From assembly GCA_022822375.1 (NCBI GenBank), contig JAJEBU010000120.1, positions 1 to 38,479 on the forward strand: DNA of 38,479 nt. The letters run 5' to 3'. The DNA comes from Dehalococcoidia bacterium (lineage in GTDB: Bacteria; Chloroflexota; Dehalococcoidia; Bin125). The translations under genes and the position numbers were made by a program. Below, piece after piece: positions 1-8,141 of the stretch (position 1 is the first letter of the stretch; every line of letters starts with the position of its first letter). The notes under the pieces were generated by a model that was not told the DNA's origin, did no database searches, and saw nothing but the letters and a program-made list of their open reading frames with translations.

Positions 1-3000
1 GCCATCCGCGTCGCCCGCGCCGCTTCCGACCTCGGCATCGGCAGCGTGGCCGTGTACTCGCAAGACGACGACAACTCGCTGCATCGCCACGTCGCCGACG
101 AAGCCGTCCCCCTCGACGGGCAGGGCGTGCCCGCGTACCTCAACATGGACGGCCTGATCACCGCCGCGCAGTCAGCCGGCGCCGACGCTGTCCATCCTGG
201 CTACGGATTCCTCGCGGAGTCCGCCGAGTTCGCTCGACGCTGCCGCGATGCCGGCATCACCTTCGTCGGACCAACTCCCCATCTGCTCGACCTCTTCGGT
301 GACAAGGTACGCGCCCGCCAGGCCGCCCGTGAGGCCGGCGTACCTGTGATTGAAGGCTCGGACGAAACCGTCACGCTCGACGAGGCCCGATCCTTCATGG
401 CCGCGATCTCGGCTGCTAGCGGCGATCCGGCCGCGATCATGCTCAAGGCGGTCGCCGGCGGTGGCGGACGCGGCTCTCGCGCCGTGAACAGCCTCGACGA
501 CCTCGACGCCGCCTGGCAACGCTGCGAGTCTGAGGCCCGCTCCGCCTTCGGCTCCGGCGCGCTCTACGTCGAACAGCTCATTCCCCGCGCCAGACACATC
601 GAGGTCCAGGTCATCGGCGATCTGCACGGCGCCGTCGCCCACCTCTGGGAGCGCGAGTGCTCCGTCCAGCGCCGATTCCAGAAGATTGTCGAAATCGCCC
701 CCGCACCGCACCTCGAACCAGCCATCCGCGACGCCATCGTCGACGCCGCCGTCCGCCTCGCCCGTGACGTCGGATACTCCTCGCTCGGCACGTTTGAGTT
801 CCTGCTCGACGCATCCAACGGCGCCGACGGACGCTTCTACTTCCTCGAAGCCAACGCCCGCCTGCAGGTCGAACACACCGTCACCGAGCAGGTCACCGGC
901 GTCGACCTCGTCCAGTCCCAGCTGCGCGTCGCACAAGGCGACACGATCGACACGCTCGGCATCAGCGACCCCGCTCTGCTGCGTCCCCGCGGCTTCGCCA
1001 TCCAGACCCGTGTGAATCTCGAAACGCTCACCGCCGATGGCGCAGTCCGCCCCGCGAGCGGCATCCTCAAGGCCTACGAAGCCCCCTCAGGACCCGGTGT
1101 TCGCACCGATGGCTTTGGCTACGCCGGCTACCAGACCTCGACCGCATTCGATTCACTGCTGGCCAAAGTGATCGCTCACTCGCCCACGCCCCGGTTCGAG
1201 GACGCCATCACCCGCTCTCTGCGCTCGCTCTCCGAGTTCCGCATCGAAGGCGTCGCCTCCAACATTCCCTTCCTCACGAACGTCCTCGAACACAACGACC
1301 TCGCCGCCGGACGCGTCCACACCCGCTGGGTCGACGAGCACATGGCCAGCCTTGCATCAACCAACGGCGCCCCACGACTTCGCTATCGCTCCGCCGAGGC
1401 GCCCGCCGCCGACACCGGCTTCGCCGGCGCGAGAGTCGACTCGCGAGACCCGCTCGCCCTTTTCGAGCACGATCAACGTGTCAAGGCTGAGCAGACCTCG
1501 CCGCTCGTCGATGAAGATGCGCCCGATCTGTCCGGCCCGGACGGTTCGGTCGGGCTGCCCGCGCCCATCCAGGGCACCATCGTCTCAATCATGGTCGAAC
1601 CAGGACAAGAAGTCCGCGAGGGACAGGACCTCGTCGCCATGGAAGCGATGAAAATGGAGCACGTCGTCGCCGCCGACCGCGACGGCGTCATCCAGGCCGT
1701 CGCCTGCGCCGTCGGCGACGTCATTCGCGAGGGGTTCCCGCTCGTCTTCATCCGCGAAGCTGAGGTCTCGGTCGAGGCCATCGGCGTCGGCGAGGCCATC
1801 GACCCCGACTACATCCGTCCCGATCTCCAGGAGAATGTCGACCGCCACGCCTTCACCCTGGACGAGCAACGCGAAGAGGCCGTCGCCAAACGCCGCGCAC
1901 GCGGCTATCGCATGCCCCGCGAGAACATCGAACAGCTCGTCGACCCAGGCTCCTTCCAGGAGTACTGGCCCCTGATCGTCGCCCGACAACATCAGCGCAA
2001 CACCGACGAGCAGCTGCGCGAACGCACGCCCAGCGACGGCCTGCTCGCCGGTACCGCAACCATCAACGGCGACCTCTTCGACGACGAGCGCGACGCCCGC
2101 GCCATCGTCGTCCACTACGACTACACCGTGCTCGCCGGCACCCAGGGCGGCCGCAACCACTACAAGCAGGACCGCATGTTCGAGATGGCCCGCCGCTTCC
2201 AGTTCCCGATCGTCTTCTACACCGAAGGTGGCGGCGGACGACCCGGGGACGACCGCACCGGACCCGGCGTCGCCTTCGACACCTACACCTTCACCCAGTT
2301 CAGCAAGCTCTCCGGCCTCGTCCCGCTGGTCGGCGTCACCAACGGACGCTGCTTCGCCGGCAACACCGCGCTGCTCGCCTGCTGCGACATCATCATCGCC
2401 ACAGAAGGCTCCACCGTCGCGATGGGCGGACCCGCCATGATCGAGGGTGGCGGACTCGGCATCTACACCCCCGAAGAGGTCGGACCAATGTCCTTCCAGG
2501 TGCCCAACGGCGTCGTCGACATCCTCTGCAAGGACGAGGAAGAAGCAACCGACGTTGCCAAGCAGTACCTCAGCTACTTCCAGGGACCCGTCAAGGAGTG
2601 GACTGCGCCCGATCAGCGCCAACTGCGTCACATCGTGCCTGAGAACCGCCTGCGCCTCTACGACATGCGCGAGATTATCGACACCATCGCGGACGAAGGT
2701 TCCGTGCTCGAGATTCGCGAGAAGTTCGGCATCGGCATCATCACCGCCTTCATCCGCGTCGAAGGCCAACCGATCGGCGTGATCGCCAACAACCCGCACC
2801 ATCTCGCCGGCGCCATCGACTCCGACGGCTCCGACAAGGGCGCCCGCTTCCTGCAGCTCTGCGACGCCTTCGATATCCCCGTGCTCAGCCTCATGGACTG
2901 CCCCGGGATGATGGTCGGACCCGATGTCGAAGCCACGGCCCTCGTCCGCCATTGCGCGAGGATGTTCAACACCGGCGCCAACCTCAGCGTCCCACTCTTC

Positions 3001-3372
3001 GGTGTCGTCGTCCGCAAGGCCTACGGCCTCGGCGTCCAGGCCATGTGCGGCGCGAGTTCGCTGGTCGGATTCTTCACCGTCGCCTGGCCCACCGCAGAGT
3101 TTGCCGGTATGAACATCGAAGGATCAGTGAAACTTGGCTATCGCAAAGAGTTGATTGCCATTGAGGACGCTGAGGAGCGGATTACAACGTACGAGAAGAT
3201 GGTCGATCGTGCGTACAACAACGCCAAAGCCGTCAACGCGGCCGCCGGCGGCGGACTTGACGACGTTATTGATCCCGCGGCAACCAGAACCTGGATCGCC
3301 AACGGCCTCAAACGCCTCCCGCCAACAACAAAGCGTCAAGGCAAGAAACGCCCCTACATCGACACCTGGTAA
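1..3372 (+). CDS. Single-chain biotin-dependent acyl-CoA carboxylase (5' end outside window)
   Basis: The frame is open from base 1, so the true start lies upstream; GTG at 46 is internal to the biotin carboxylase domain. Domains in order, numbered from codon 46: ATP-grasp biotin carboxylase (about 1-430; glycine-rich loop GGGGRGSR, then EANARLQVEHTVTEQV), linker, biotinyl domain with MEAMKMEH (biotinyl Lys536, codon at 1651), then N- and C-type carboxyltransferase lobes (GGGGGRPGDD; IANNPHHLAGAIDSDGSDK). It should carboxylate an acyl-CoA using bicarbonate and ATP. The BC-BCCP-CT order on one chain of about 1,120 residues matches the single-chain long-chain acyl-CoA carboxylases described from mycobacteria; the substrate cannot be read from sequence. 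GC content falls over the last 260 bp while family motifs continue (GYRKEL, DDVIDPAATRTWI). The stop is TAA at 3370-3372. Confidence 0.93.
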   Translation, partial: AIRVARAASDLGIGSVAVYSQDDDNSLHRHVADEAVPLDGQGVPAYLNMDGLITAAQSAGADAVHPGYGFLAESAEFARRCRDAGITFVGPTPHLLDLFGDKVRARQAAREAGVPVIEGSDETVTLDEARSFMAAISAASGDPAAIMLKAVAGGGGRGSRAVNSLDDLDAAWQRCESEARSAFGSGALYVEQLIPRARHIEVQVIGDLHGAVAHLWERECSVQRRFQKIVEIAPAPHLEPAIRDAIVDAAVRLARDVGYSSLGTFEFLLDASNGADGRFYFLEANARLQVEHTVTEQVTGVDLVQSQLRVAQGDTIDTLGISDPALLRPRGFAIQTRVNLETLTADGAVRPASGILKAYEAPSGPGVRTDGFGYAGYQTSTAFDSLLAKVIAHSPTPRFEDAITRSLRSLSEFRIEGVASNIPFLTNVLEHNDLAAGRVHTRWVDEHMASLASTNGAPRLRYRSAEAPAADTGFAGARVDSRDPLALFEHDQRVKAEQTSPLVDEDAPDLSGPDGSVGLPAPIQGTIVSIMVEPGQEVREGQDLVAMEAMKMEHVVAADRDGVIQAVACAVGDVIREGFPLVFIREAEVSVEAIGVGEAIDPDYIRPDLQENVDRHAFTLDEQREEAVAKRRARGYRMPRENIEQLVDPGSFQEYWPLIVARQHQRNTDEQLRERTPSDGLLAGTATINGDLFDDERDARAIVVHYDYTVLAGTQGGRNHYKQDRMFEMARRFQFPIVFYTEGGGGRPGDDRTGPGVAFDTYTFTQFSKLSGLVPLVGVTNGRCFAGNTALLACCDIIIATEGSTVAMGGPAMIEGGGLGIYTPEEVGPMSFQVPNGVVDILCKDEEEATDVAKQYLSYFQGPVKEWTAPDQRQLRHIVPENRLRLYDMREIIDTIADEGSVLEIREKFGIGIITAFIRVEGQPIGVIANNPHHLAGAIDSDGSDKGARFLQLCDAFDIPVLSLMDCPGMMVGPDVEATALVRHCARMFNTGANLSVPLFGVVVRKAYGLGVQAMCGASSLVGFFTVAWPTAEFAGMNIEGSVKLGYRKELIAIEDAEERITTYEKMVDRAYNNAKAVNAAAGGGLDDVIDPAATRTWIANGLKRLPPTTKRQGKKRPYIDTW

Positions 3373-3396
3373 ACGACTTCGGAGAGGACAGGCATC

Positions 3397-3413
3397 GCCA
3401 AGCTACGCTTGGC
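3397..3413 (+). terminator. Hairpin after the carboxylase gene, possible terminator
   Basis: GCCAAGC-TAC-GCTTGGC is a perfect 7-bp stem with a 3-base loop, 25 bases after the carboxylase stop codon. No T-run follows, so it is not a classical rho-independent terminator. Position is the main support. Confidence 0.4.
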
Positions 3414-3447
3414 CTGACCGACCATCGTAGCTACATCGAGGAGCTGC

Positions 3448-4044
3448 ATGATAGAGAAGATGCAGACACTATGTACGTACCGTGAGCACTCGCGAAACCA
3501 GAGCAAAGAGAGAGCTTTACAATTTCAGCAACCGTTTCCAGACTCACACGCAACCGGCTGTTTCAGGCAATCATTCTGGTCGTCATCGTGATGGCAGCTC
3601 TGGCTGTCTGGCTCACCCGAGCCGGGACAGGCTGGCGCTGGCGATCGCCCATCTGCCGATTGCTCAGATTGAGATACAGCTTAACAATGAGGTGGTAGCA
3701 ATTCACGGCGAGGATGTGTGTCGGAATTCAGAGAGCTCGGCACTGGACGCGAGCGGCTACAGTTTCGAACTTGCCTCAGAACACGACAACGGCGCTCCTT
3801 CCGAGAAAGCCATAGCACATCTGGAAGAACATAGCCATGCGTTTGAGGAGGTTGACGACATTCACATGCAAGGGGCTAGCGTCACGTTCGTCGCGTACAG
3901 TGAGCGAGAGGGGATACGGTCACATCCGTACGGGGGATTCCATTGTTAGGCAGCGTGGGAGTGATGCTCGCCCTGTCGGGAGGTGAAGCCGGCGAGCCTC
4001 GATGGGAAGTTTTCGAGCGCATTGCCTACTACAAATGCGAGTAG
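3448..4044 (+). pseudogene. Decayed single-pass membrane protein gene in three frames
   Basis: A GAGGAG ribosome site (3438-3443) precedes ATG 3448, but no frame stays open across the region. Around 3540-3600 frame 3 reads a good transmembrane helix (RLFQAIILVVIVMAALAVWL). From about 3610 to 3900 frame 2 reads a soluble, acidic, protein-like stretch (LALAIAHLPIAQIEIQLNNE, later EEVDDIHMQGASVTFVAYSE). From about 3905 frame 1 reads RGDTVTSVRGIPLLGSVGVM and ends WEVFERIAYYKCE at TAG 4042. Successive frame changes all go the same way, as expected from three one-base deletions. The inferred ancestor had a short cytoplasmic N-terminus, one membrane helix and an outer domain of about 140 residues. 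I do not recognise the family. An intact small ORF at 3482-3949 is the alternative reading, but it lacks the helix and the C-terminus. Base composition (52% GC in a 120-base sample) is lower than the neighbours. Confidence 0.5.
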
Positions 4045-4108
4045 TTAGGCTGACAGCTCGAGTCACCGGAACCAACGCGGGCATTCCCCCTGCGACTGGC
4101 GGACAGGC

Positions 4109-4122
4109 GCGCCTCGAGGCGC
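4109..4122 (-). terminator. Perfect palindrome just beyond the 3' end of tRNA-Asp
   Basis: GCGCCTCGAGGCGC is a perfect 14-base palindrome starting 6 bases after the encoded CCA of the minus-strand tRNA. It could end tRNA transcription or guide 3' processing. No T-tract is present, so this is inference from position. Confidence 0.4.
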
Positions 4123-4128
4123 AATTGA

Positions 4129-4205
4129 TGGCGACCCCGAGCGGATTCGAACCGCCGCTCTCCACCTTGACAGGGTGGCGTGTTAGGCCGCTACACCACG
4201 GGGCC
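4129..4205 (-). tRNA. tRNA-Asp (anticodon GTC)
   Basis: Read on the minus strand, the acceptor stem GGCCCCG pairs with CGGGGTC (one G-T pair) at 4199-4205 and 4133-4139. The anticodon stem CCACC/GGTGG encloses the loop CTGTCAA, giving anticodon GTC. The T-arm carries GGTTCGAATCC. The discriminator base is G, as expected for Asp, and CCA is encoded in the DNA. D-arm, variable loop and T-arm have normal sizes; there is no intron. Confidence 0.96.
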
Positions 4206-4214
4206 GTCCCCCAC

Positions 4215-4243
4215 ATCCTACTCCGACTGGCAGCTCTCGGCAA
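4215..4243 (-). promoter_or_regulatory. Promoter of tRNA-Asp
   Basis: On the minus strand, TTGCCG (4243-4238) lies exactly 17 bases before TAGGAT (4220-4215), which is 9 bases before the first tRNA base. The spacing and the TAnnnT form of the -10 element fit a housekeeping sigma70-type promoter with a very short leader. Confidence 0.6.
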
Positions 4244-4281
4244 CTGCCAATAGAGTGAGCAGAGAGCGTCGGAGGTTGCAG

Positions 4282-4650
4282 ATGGCACGCGGATCGAGAC
4301 GGGGTCGTGGCGGAACCAATCGAGCCCAGCGAGCGGCGCGCCCACAAGGACGGCGCGGTCAGCGCGGTCGAGACGACCGCCTGCCGACCGCACAAGCCGG
4401 CGCGGCCGACGCTCCCGTCGGCGCCGCGCTGAGCGGCAACGTCCAGCAACCGCTGCGCCGTGCCGGACCCGGGTCCGCTGGCGGCCCGCGTGGCGGCGTC
4501 ACCGGCGGCGCCGTCCAGCGCCGCGACCGACGAGCCCGCGCCGCCGCCGCGATGCACGACTTCCACTACGTCCGCGGTGACCTGCGTTGGATTGCGATCA
4601 CGACCGTCGCCAGCGTCGGGCTGGTCCTCGCGCTCTGGGCCGCCATCTAA
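4282..4650 (+). CDS. Small basic protein with one C-terminal membrane helix
   Basis: Encodes 122 residues. The start ATG 4282 is chosen because GGAGG (4271-4275) precedes it by 6 bases. The first 40 residues are very rich in Arg and Gly (MARGSRRGRGGTNRAQRAAR), a disordered and probably nucleic-acid- or phospholipid-binding tail. The middle is low-complexity Ala/Gly/Arg. The last 20 residues (IAITTVASVGLVLALWAAI) form one membrane helix with almost nothing after it, so the protein is probably tail-anchored with the basic part in the cytoplasm. It is divergent from tRNA-Asp and convergent with fabZ, 36 bases away. I do not recognise the family, and the function is unknown. Confidence 0.7.
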   Translation: MARGSRRGRGGTNRAQRAARPQGRRGQRGRDDRLPTAQAGAADAPVGAALSGNVQQPLRRAGPGSAGGPRGGVTGGAVQRRDRRARAAAAMHDFHYVRGDLRWIAITTVASVGLVLALWAAI

Positions 4651-4686
4651 CTGGCTCCCTGCCTCGCTGGCCGACTGGATCGTGGG

Positions 4687-5145
4687 CTAGCCGTCCTCAG
4701 GCGGATCGACCAGCGCAAACGTCAGCCGCCCCTCCGCCACAATCGCGCCGTCGACGGTCGCCTTCGCCGTCGCGCGTCCGATCCCGCGCCGCAGCCGCTC
4801 CATCTCAACCTCCAGCTGCAGCTGATCGCCCGGCACGACCTGGCGTCGGAAGCGGACGCCGTCGATGCCGGCGAACAGACCGAGCTTGCCCCGAAACTCG
4901 TCCGCCGACAGCGCCGCCACCGCGCCAACCTGCGCCAGCGCCTCGACGATCAGCACACCGGGCATGATCGGGTGGTCGGGAAAGTGGCCCGCAAAGAACC
5001 ACTCGTTGGCCGTGACGTTCTTGATCCCCACCGCGCGCTGGCCCGGCTCGAGCTCAATCACGCGGTCAACGAGCAGAATCGGCGAGCGGTGCGGGATGAT
5101 CCGCCGTATCCCGCGAACATCGAGTGGCAACTGGTAGTCGGTCAT
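4687..5145 (-). CDS. fabZ: 3-hydroxyacyl-[acyl-carrier-protein] dehydratase FabZ
   Basis: 152 residues, a normal FabZ length. A hot-dog fold dehydratase that removes water from 3-hydroxyacyl-ACP in type II fatty acid synthesis. The active-site motif [20 protein letters not shown] contains catalytic His54 and Glu68; the early [13 protein letters not shown] stretch is also typical. ATG 5145 overlaps the stop of the upstream PHP gene by four bases (ATGA), so the two are translationally coupled. It is the last gene of a minus-strand group that begins with rny or recA. Confidence 0.95.
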   Translation of the reverse strand: MTDYQLPLDVRGIRRIIPHRSPILLVDRVIELEPGQRAVGIKNVTANEWFFAGHFPDHPIMPGVLIVEALAQVGAVAALSADEFRGKLGLFAGIDGVRFRRQVVPGDQLQLEVEMERLRRGIGRATAKATVDGAIVAEGRLTFALVDPPEDG

Positions 5146-5978
5146 GACGCGAAGTCCTTGATCAGCTCCATCAGTCGGTCGGCCGCCGAGTCTGGCATCG
5201 GCGCTGCAGCGGGCGGCAACTCGTCAGGGTGGATGCCATGGAAGTCGCTGCCGCCGGTGGCCGCGAGCCCAAGCCTGCTCGCCAGCCGCTCGCCGTGCGC
5301 CACCACGTCGGGCGGATCGTTGCGGTAGTAGACCTCAACACCGTCCCCGCCGGCCGCCGCGAAGGACACAATGGACGCCTCGGTCTCCGCATAGCGCGTC
5401 GGATGGGCGAGCGAGGCGATGCCACCGGCCGCATGAATCAGTTCGACGGATTCCTGCACGCTCAGGACCGAGCGCTGAACGAATGCGGGCCCACCATTGT
5501 GCAGGTAGCGATCAAACGCCTCCTGTACGGTCGCCACATGTCCCGCGTCAACGAGCGCCCGAGCGATGTGCGGACGACCGACCACGCCGCCGTTGGCGTG
5601 ACGGATGACGGAGTCCTTGTCAACAGGCGCACCGAGTGCGCGCAGCGCATCGATCGTGCGGCGGGCTCGGCCGAGCCGCTCGTCGCGATACACAGATAGC
5701 TGCGCTTCCAGGTCGGCCCAGTCGCCCTGCGCCGGGAGATAGCCAAGCACATGCAGCTCGCCGAGCGCCTCGTCGATGACGCTGATCTCGACAGCCGGCA
5801 CGACGGCGACGCCGAGCGGTTGGCCCGCTTCACGGGCCTCCGCGACGCCGGCAAGCGTGTCATGGTCGGACAGCGCGACCAACTCAGCCCCATTGGCGGC
5901 CGCTTGCTGGATCACCCAAGCAGGCGTGCGGCGTCCGTCCGAGTGGGTGCTGTGCATGTGCAGGTCGAGCCGGGCCAT
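5142..5978 (-). CDS. PHP-domain phosphoesterase (TrpH/YciV type)
   Basis: 278 residues. The N-terminal HMHSTHSDG (His7, His9, His12, Asp14) is the first metal-binding motif of the PHP superfamily. [24 protein letters not shown] and the late ATGGSDFHG supply the remaining His and Asp ligands. Relatives hydrolyse 3',5'-nucleotide bisphosphate or trim 5' ends of RNA; which one applies here is not decidable from sequence. The frame extends much further upstream, but residues before ATG 5978 are antisense to rny. This start leaves 13 bases after the rny stop and gives the family N-terminus. The gene overlaps fabZ by 4 bases. Confidence 0.88.
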   Translation of the reverse strand: MARLDLHMHSTHSDGRRTPAWVIQQAAANGAELVALSDHDTLAGVAEAREAGQPLGVAVVPAVEISVIDEALGELHVLGYLPAQGDWADLEAQLSVYRDERLGRARRTIDALRALGAPVDKDSVIRHANGGVVGRPHIARALVDAGHVATVQEAFDRYLHNGGPAFVQRSVLSVQESVELIHAAGGIASLAHPTRYAETEASIVSFAAAGGDGVEVYYRNDPPDVVAHGERLASRLGLAATGGSDFHGIHPDELPPAAAPMPDSAADRLMELIKDFAS

Positions 5979-5991
5979 ACGGGCTCGTTCG

Positions 5992-7482
5992 CTAGCGCGC
6001 GTACTCGGCCGCGCGGGTCTCGCGCAGCACGGTGACCCGAATCTGGCCGGGATACTGCAGCGACTCTTCGATCTGCTTGGAGATGTCACGCGCGAGCCGC
6101 ATCGCCCCGAGGTCGTCCACCTCGCGCGGGTCGACCACGACGCGCACTTCGCGCCCCGCCTGGATCGCATACGCCTGGCCGACGCCCTCGAAGGACGTGG
6201 CGATGCTCTCCAGTGATCGCAGCCGTTCGATGTAGCGCTCGACCGATTCGCGCCGCGCGCCCGGCCGACCGCCCGAAATCGCGTCGGCCATCTGCACGAT
6301 GATCGCTTCGACGGTGCGCAGCTCGACCTCGTCGTGATGTGCCTCGATGCAGTGCGCGATCTCTTCCGACATCTTGAATCGCCGCGCCAGTTCGCCGCCG
6401 ATGATCGCGTGCGTCCCCTCGACGTCATGGTCGATCGCCTTGCCGACATCGTGGAGCAGCGATCCGCGCCGGGTGATCTCCACGTCCGCATGCAGTTCCT
6501 GCGCGATCATCGCGCCGATGTGCGCGGTCTCGACGGCGTGGCGGAGTTGGTTCTGGCCATAGCTTGTGCGGAAGCGGAGACGGCCGAAGATGTCCAGCAT
6601 CTCGCGCGGCAAGCCGCTGCAGTGAGCCTCGATCGCGGCTTCCTCGCCGGCATCGCGGATGATCTGTTCAACGTCGCGTTGCGCCTTGTTGACGGTTTCC
6701 TCGATCCGAGTGGGATGAATGCGGCCGTCCGAGACGAGCCTGCTCAGCGACAGCCGTCCCACTTCGCGCCGGACTGGGTCGAATCCCGAGACGGTGACCA
6801 CGTCGGGCGTGTCGTCGATGATCAGGTCGCAGCCAAGCGCGGCTTCGAGCGCACGGATGTTGCGGCCTTCGCGGCCAATGATGCGGCCCTTCATGTCGTC
6901 TGACGGGATCTGCACGACGGACACGGTGGATTCGGAGGTGACCTCCGAAGCGACCCGCTGGATCGCGGTGGCGACGATCTTGCGGGCACGCGCGTCGGCT
7001 TCGTCCTTCGCCTTCTGCTCCGCCTCGCGGACGAGTCGGCCGGACTCCTCCGAGACTTCGCGCTCGACTTCCTCGAAGAGGTGTGTGCGAGCTTCGTCGC
7101 GGGTCAGTCCCGAGATCTCCTCGAGCCGTTGGTCGTGCTCGGCCTCGCGCTGCGCGAGCTGCTCAGTGCGCTGTTGCAGACGGTCTTGTTCCCGGTTGAG
7201 TTTGTCGTCGCGGTCGTCGAGCGCCCGACCGCGATCCTCGATCGACGCCTCGCGCCGGTCGAGTCGGTCAACGGCGCGTTGCAGGTCGTCCCGCGCGCCG
7301 CGCACATCGGCAAGAATCTGGTCCCGTTCCGCTGCTGCTTGTTCCTGCGCGTCCGCGAGCCGTTCACGTGCCTCTCGATCGGCCTGTTCCCGGGCCTGTT
7401 GAAGAATGCGTTCGGCTTCCAACTGGGCCGCAATCCGCGGATCGGGCCCACCGCGCAGGAGCCGCATAAGGGCTCCCAACAT
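5992..7482 (-). CDS. rny: Ribonuclease Y without the usual N-terminal membrane helix
   Basis: 496 residues. Endoribonuclease that starts decay of many mRNAs. A long charged coiled coil covers roughly 15-170. The KH domain follows (GRIIGREGRNIRALEAALG, about 195-215), then the HD domain with LLHDVGKAIDHD (about 340-355) and later Asp/His residues. RNase Y normally begins with a transmembrane helix; here the chain starts MLGALMRLLRGGPDPRIAAQ and enters the coiled coil at once. In this frame a stop codon lies five codons upstream of ATG 7482, and GAGGA precedes the ATG, so the short N-terminus is not a mis-chosen start. It lies 147 bases after recX, with the PHP gene 13 bases downstream. Confidence 0.95.
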   Translation of the reverse strand: MLGALMRLLRGGPDPRIAAQLEAERILQQAREQADREARERLADAQEQAAAERDQILADVRGARDDLQRAVDRLDRREASIEDRGRALDDRDDKLNREQDRLQQRTEQLAQREAEHDQRLEEISGLTRDEARTHLFEEVEREVSEESGRLVREAEQKAKDEADARARKIVATAIQRVASEVTSESTVSVVQIPSDDMKGRIIGREGRNIRALEAALGCDLIIDDTPDVVTVSGFDPVRREVGRLSLSRLVSDGRIHPTRIEETVNKAQRDVEQIIRDAGEEAAIEAHCSGLPREMLDIFGRLRFRTSYGQNQLRHAVETAHIGAMIAQELHADVEITRRGSLLHDVGKAIDHDVEGTHAIIGGELARRFKMSEEIAHCIEAHHDEVELRTVEAIIVQMADAISGGRPGARRESVERYIERLRSLESIATSFEGVGQAYAIQAGREVRVVVDPREVDDLGAMRLARDISKQIEESLQYPGQIRVTVLRETRAAEYAR

Positions 7483-7629
7483 GTTGTCCTCGACTCATTG
7501 GTGTTGGCATCGCAGGTGCGCTGCCTGGACGTGCTCTGGTTGACATCTTGGTTCCGCCGTGTCGAGCGACGAATGTTGATCGTGTCCGCTCGCATCGGCA
7601 TCTCGCTGCCCTTCAGACTACGCCCGCAA

Positions 7630-8139
7630 TCAATCTCGCGCTACTGACGCTGCGTCGTGCTGGTCGCGGATCTCCGCCAGCGCCGCTGAAATGGCGCCGG
7701 GAGAAAAGCCGCGCATCGCCAAGCGGCCTGCCTGGCGGCGGCGGAAGTCCTGCCAACTCGTCGCGCCATCGCGCTGTGACTCCCGCCGCCAACGATCGTG
7801 CGTCAACGATGCCGCGATGTCGATGTCGGACTGCCCGGCCGGGGCCAACTCGTCGATGGCGGCGTGGATATCGGTTCGCGAGCACCCCGCTTGAGACAGG
7901 CGCTGGGCGATTTCGCGGCAGCTGTACTTCTGCTTGCGCAGGAGGCGGGCCACCTCGGAGTACGCCAGGTCGAAGGATGCCTGTTGGCGCAGCCGCTCGA
8001 GAATGACCGCGTCGATCTGTTGGCCGCGGCTGACCCGCGACCGTGCGGCAAACTCGCGAGTACAGCGAAAGTCGCTGTGGTCGTCGAGCGTGATCACGGT
8101 CGCGGCGCCGGACGGCCGAATGGAGACGATCGTGGGCAT
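7630..8139 (-). CDS. recX: Regulatory protein RecX
   Basis: 169 residues, Arg/Gln/Ala-rich and helical, typical of the RecX family, which binds RecA filaments and limits RecA activity. RecX-like repeats include ARLLRKQKYSCREIAQRLSQ and the C-terminal DFRRRQAGRLAMRGFSPGAI. ATG 8139 is 2 bases after the recA stop, so both are surely on one transcript and share the SOS-type promoter before recA. The opposite strand is open here too but shows no family motif. Confidence 0.88.
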   Translation of the reverse strand: MPTIVSIRPSGAATVITLDDHSDFRCTREFAARSRVSRGQQIDAVILERLRQQASFDLAYSEVARLLRKQKYSCREIAQRLSQAGCSRTDIHAAIDELAPAGQSDIDIAASLTHDRWRRESQRDGATSWQDFRRRQAGRLAMRGFSPGAISAALAEIRDQHDAASVARD

Positions 8140-8141
8140 GG

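Noticed and set aside
1585-2952. 455-codon minus-strand ORF over the carboxylase
   Set aside because: Antisense to a well-conserved carboxyltransferase. The product is Asp/Gly/Val-rich without motifs, as expected from a complementary frame.
3920-4393. ORFs spanning the tRNA-Asp gene (3920-4393 minus, 4002-4253 plus)
   Set aside because: The tRNA fold is clear and complete, and these frames run through it with no motif or ribosome site.
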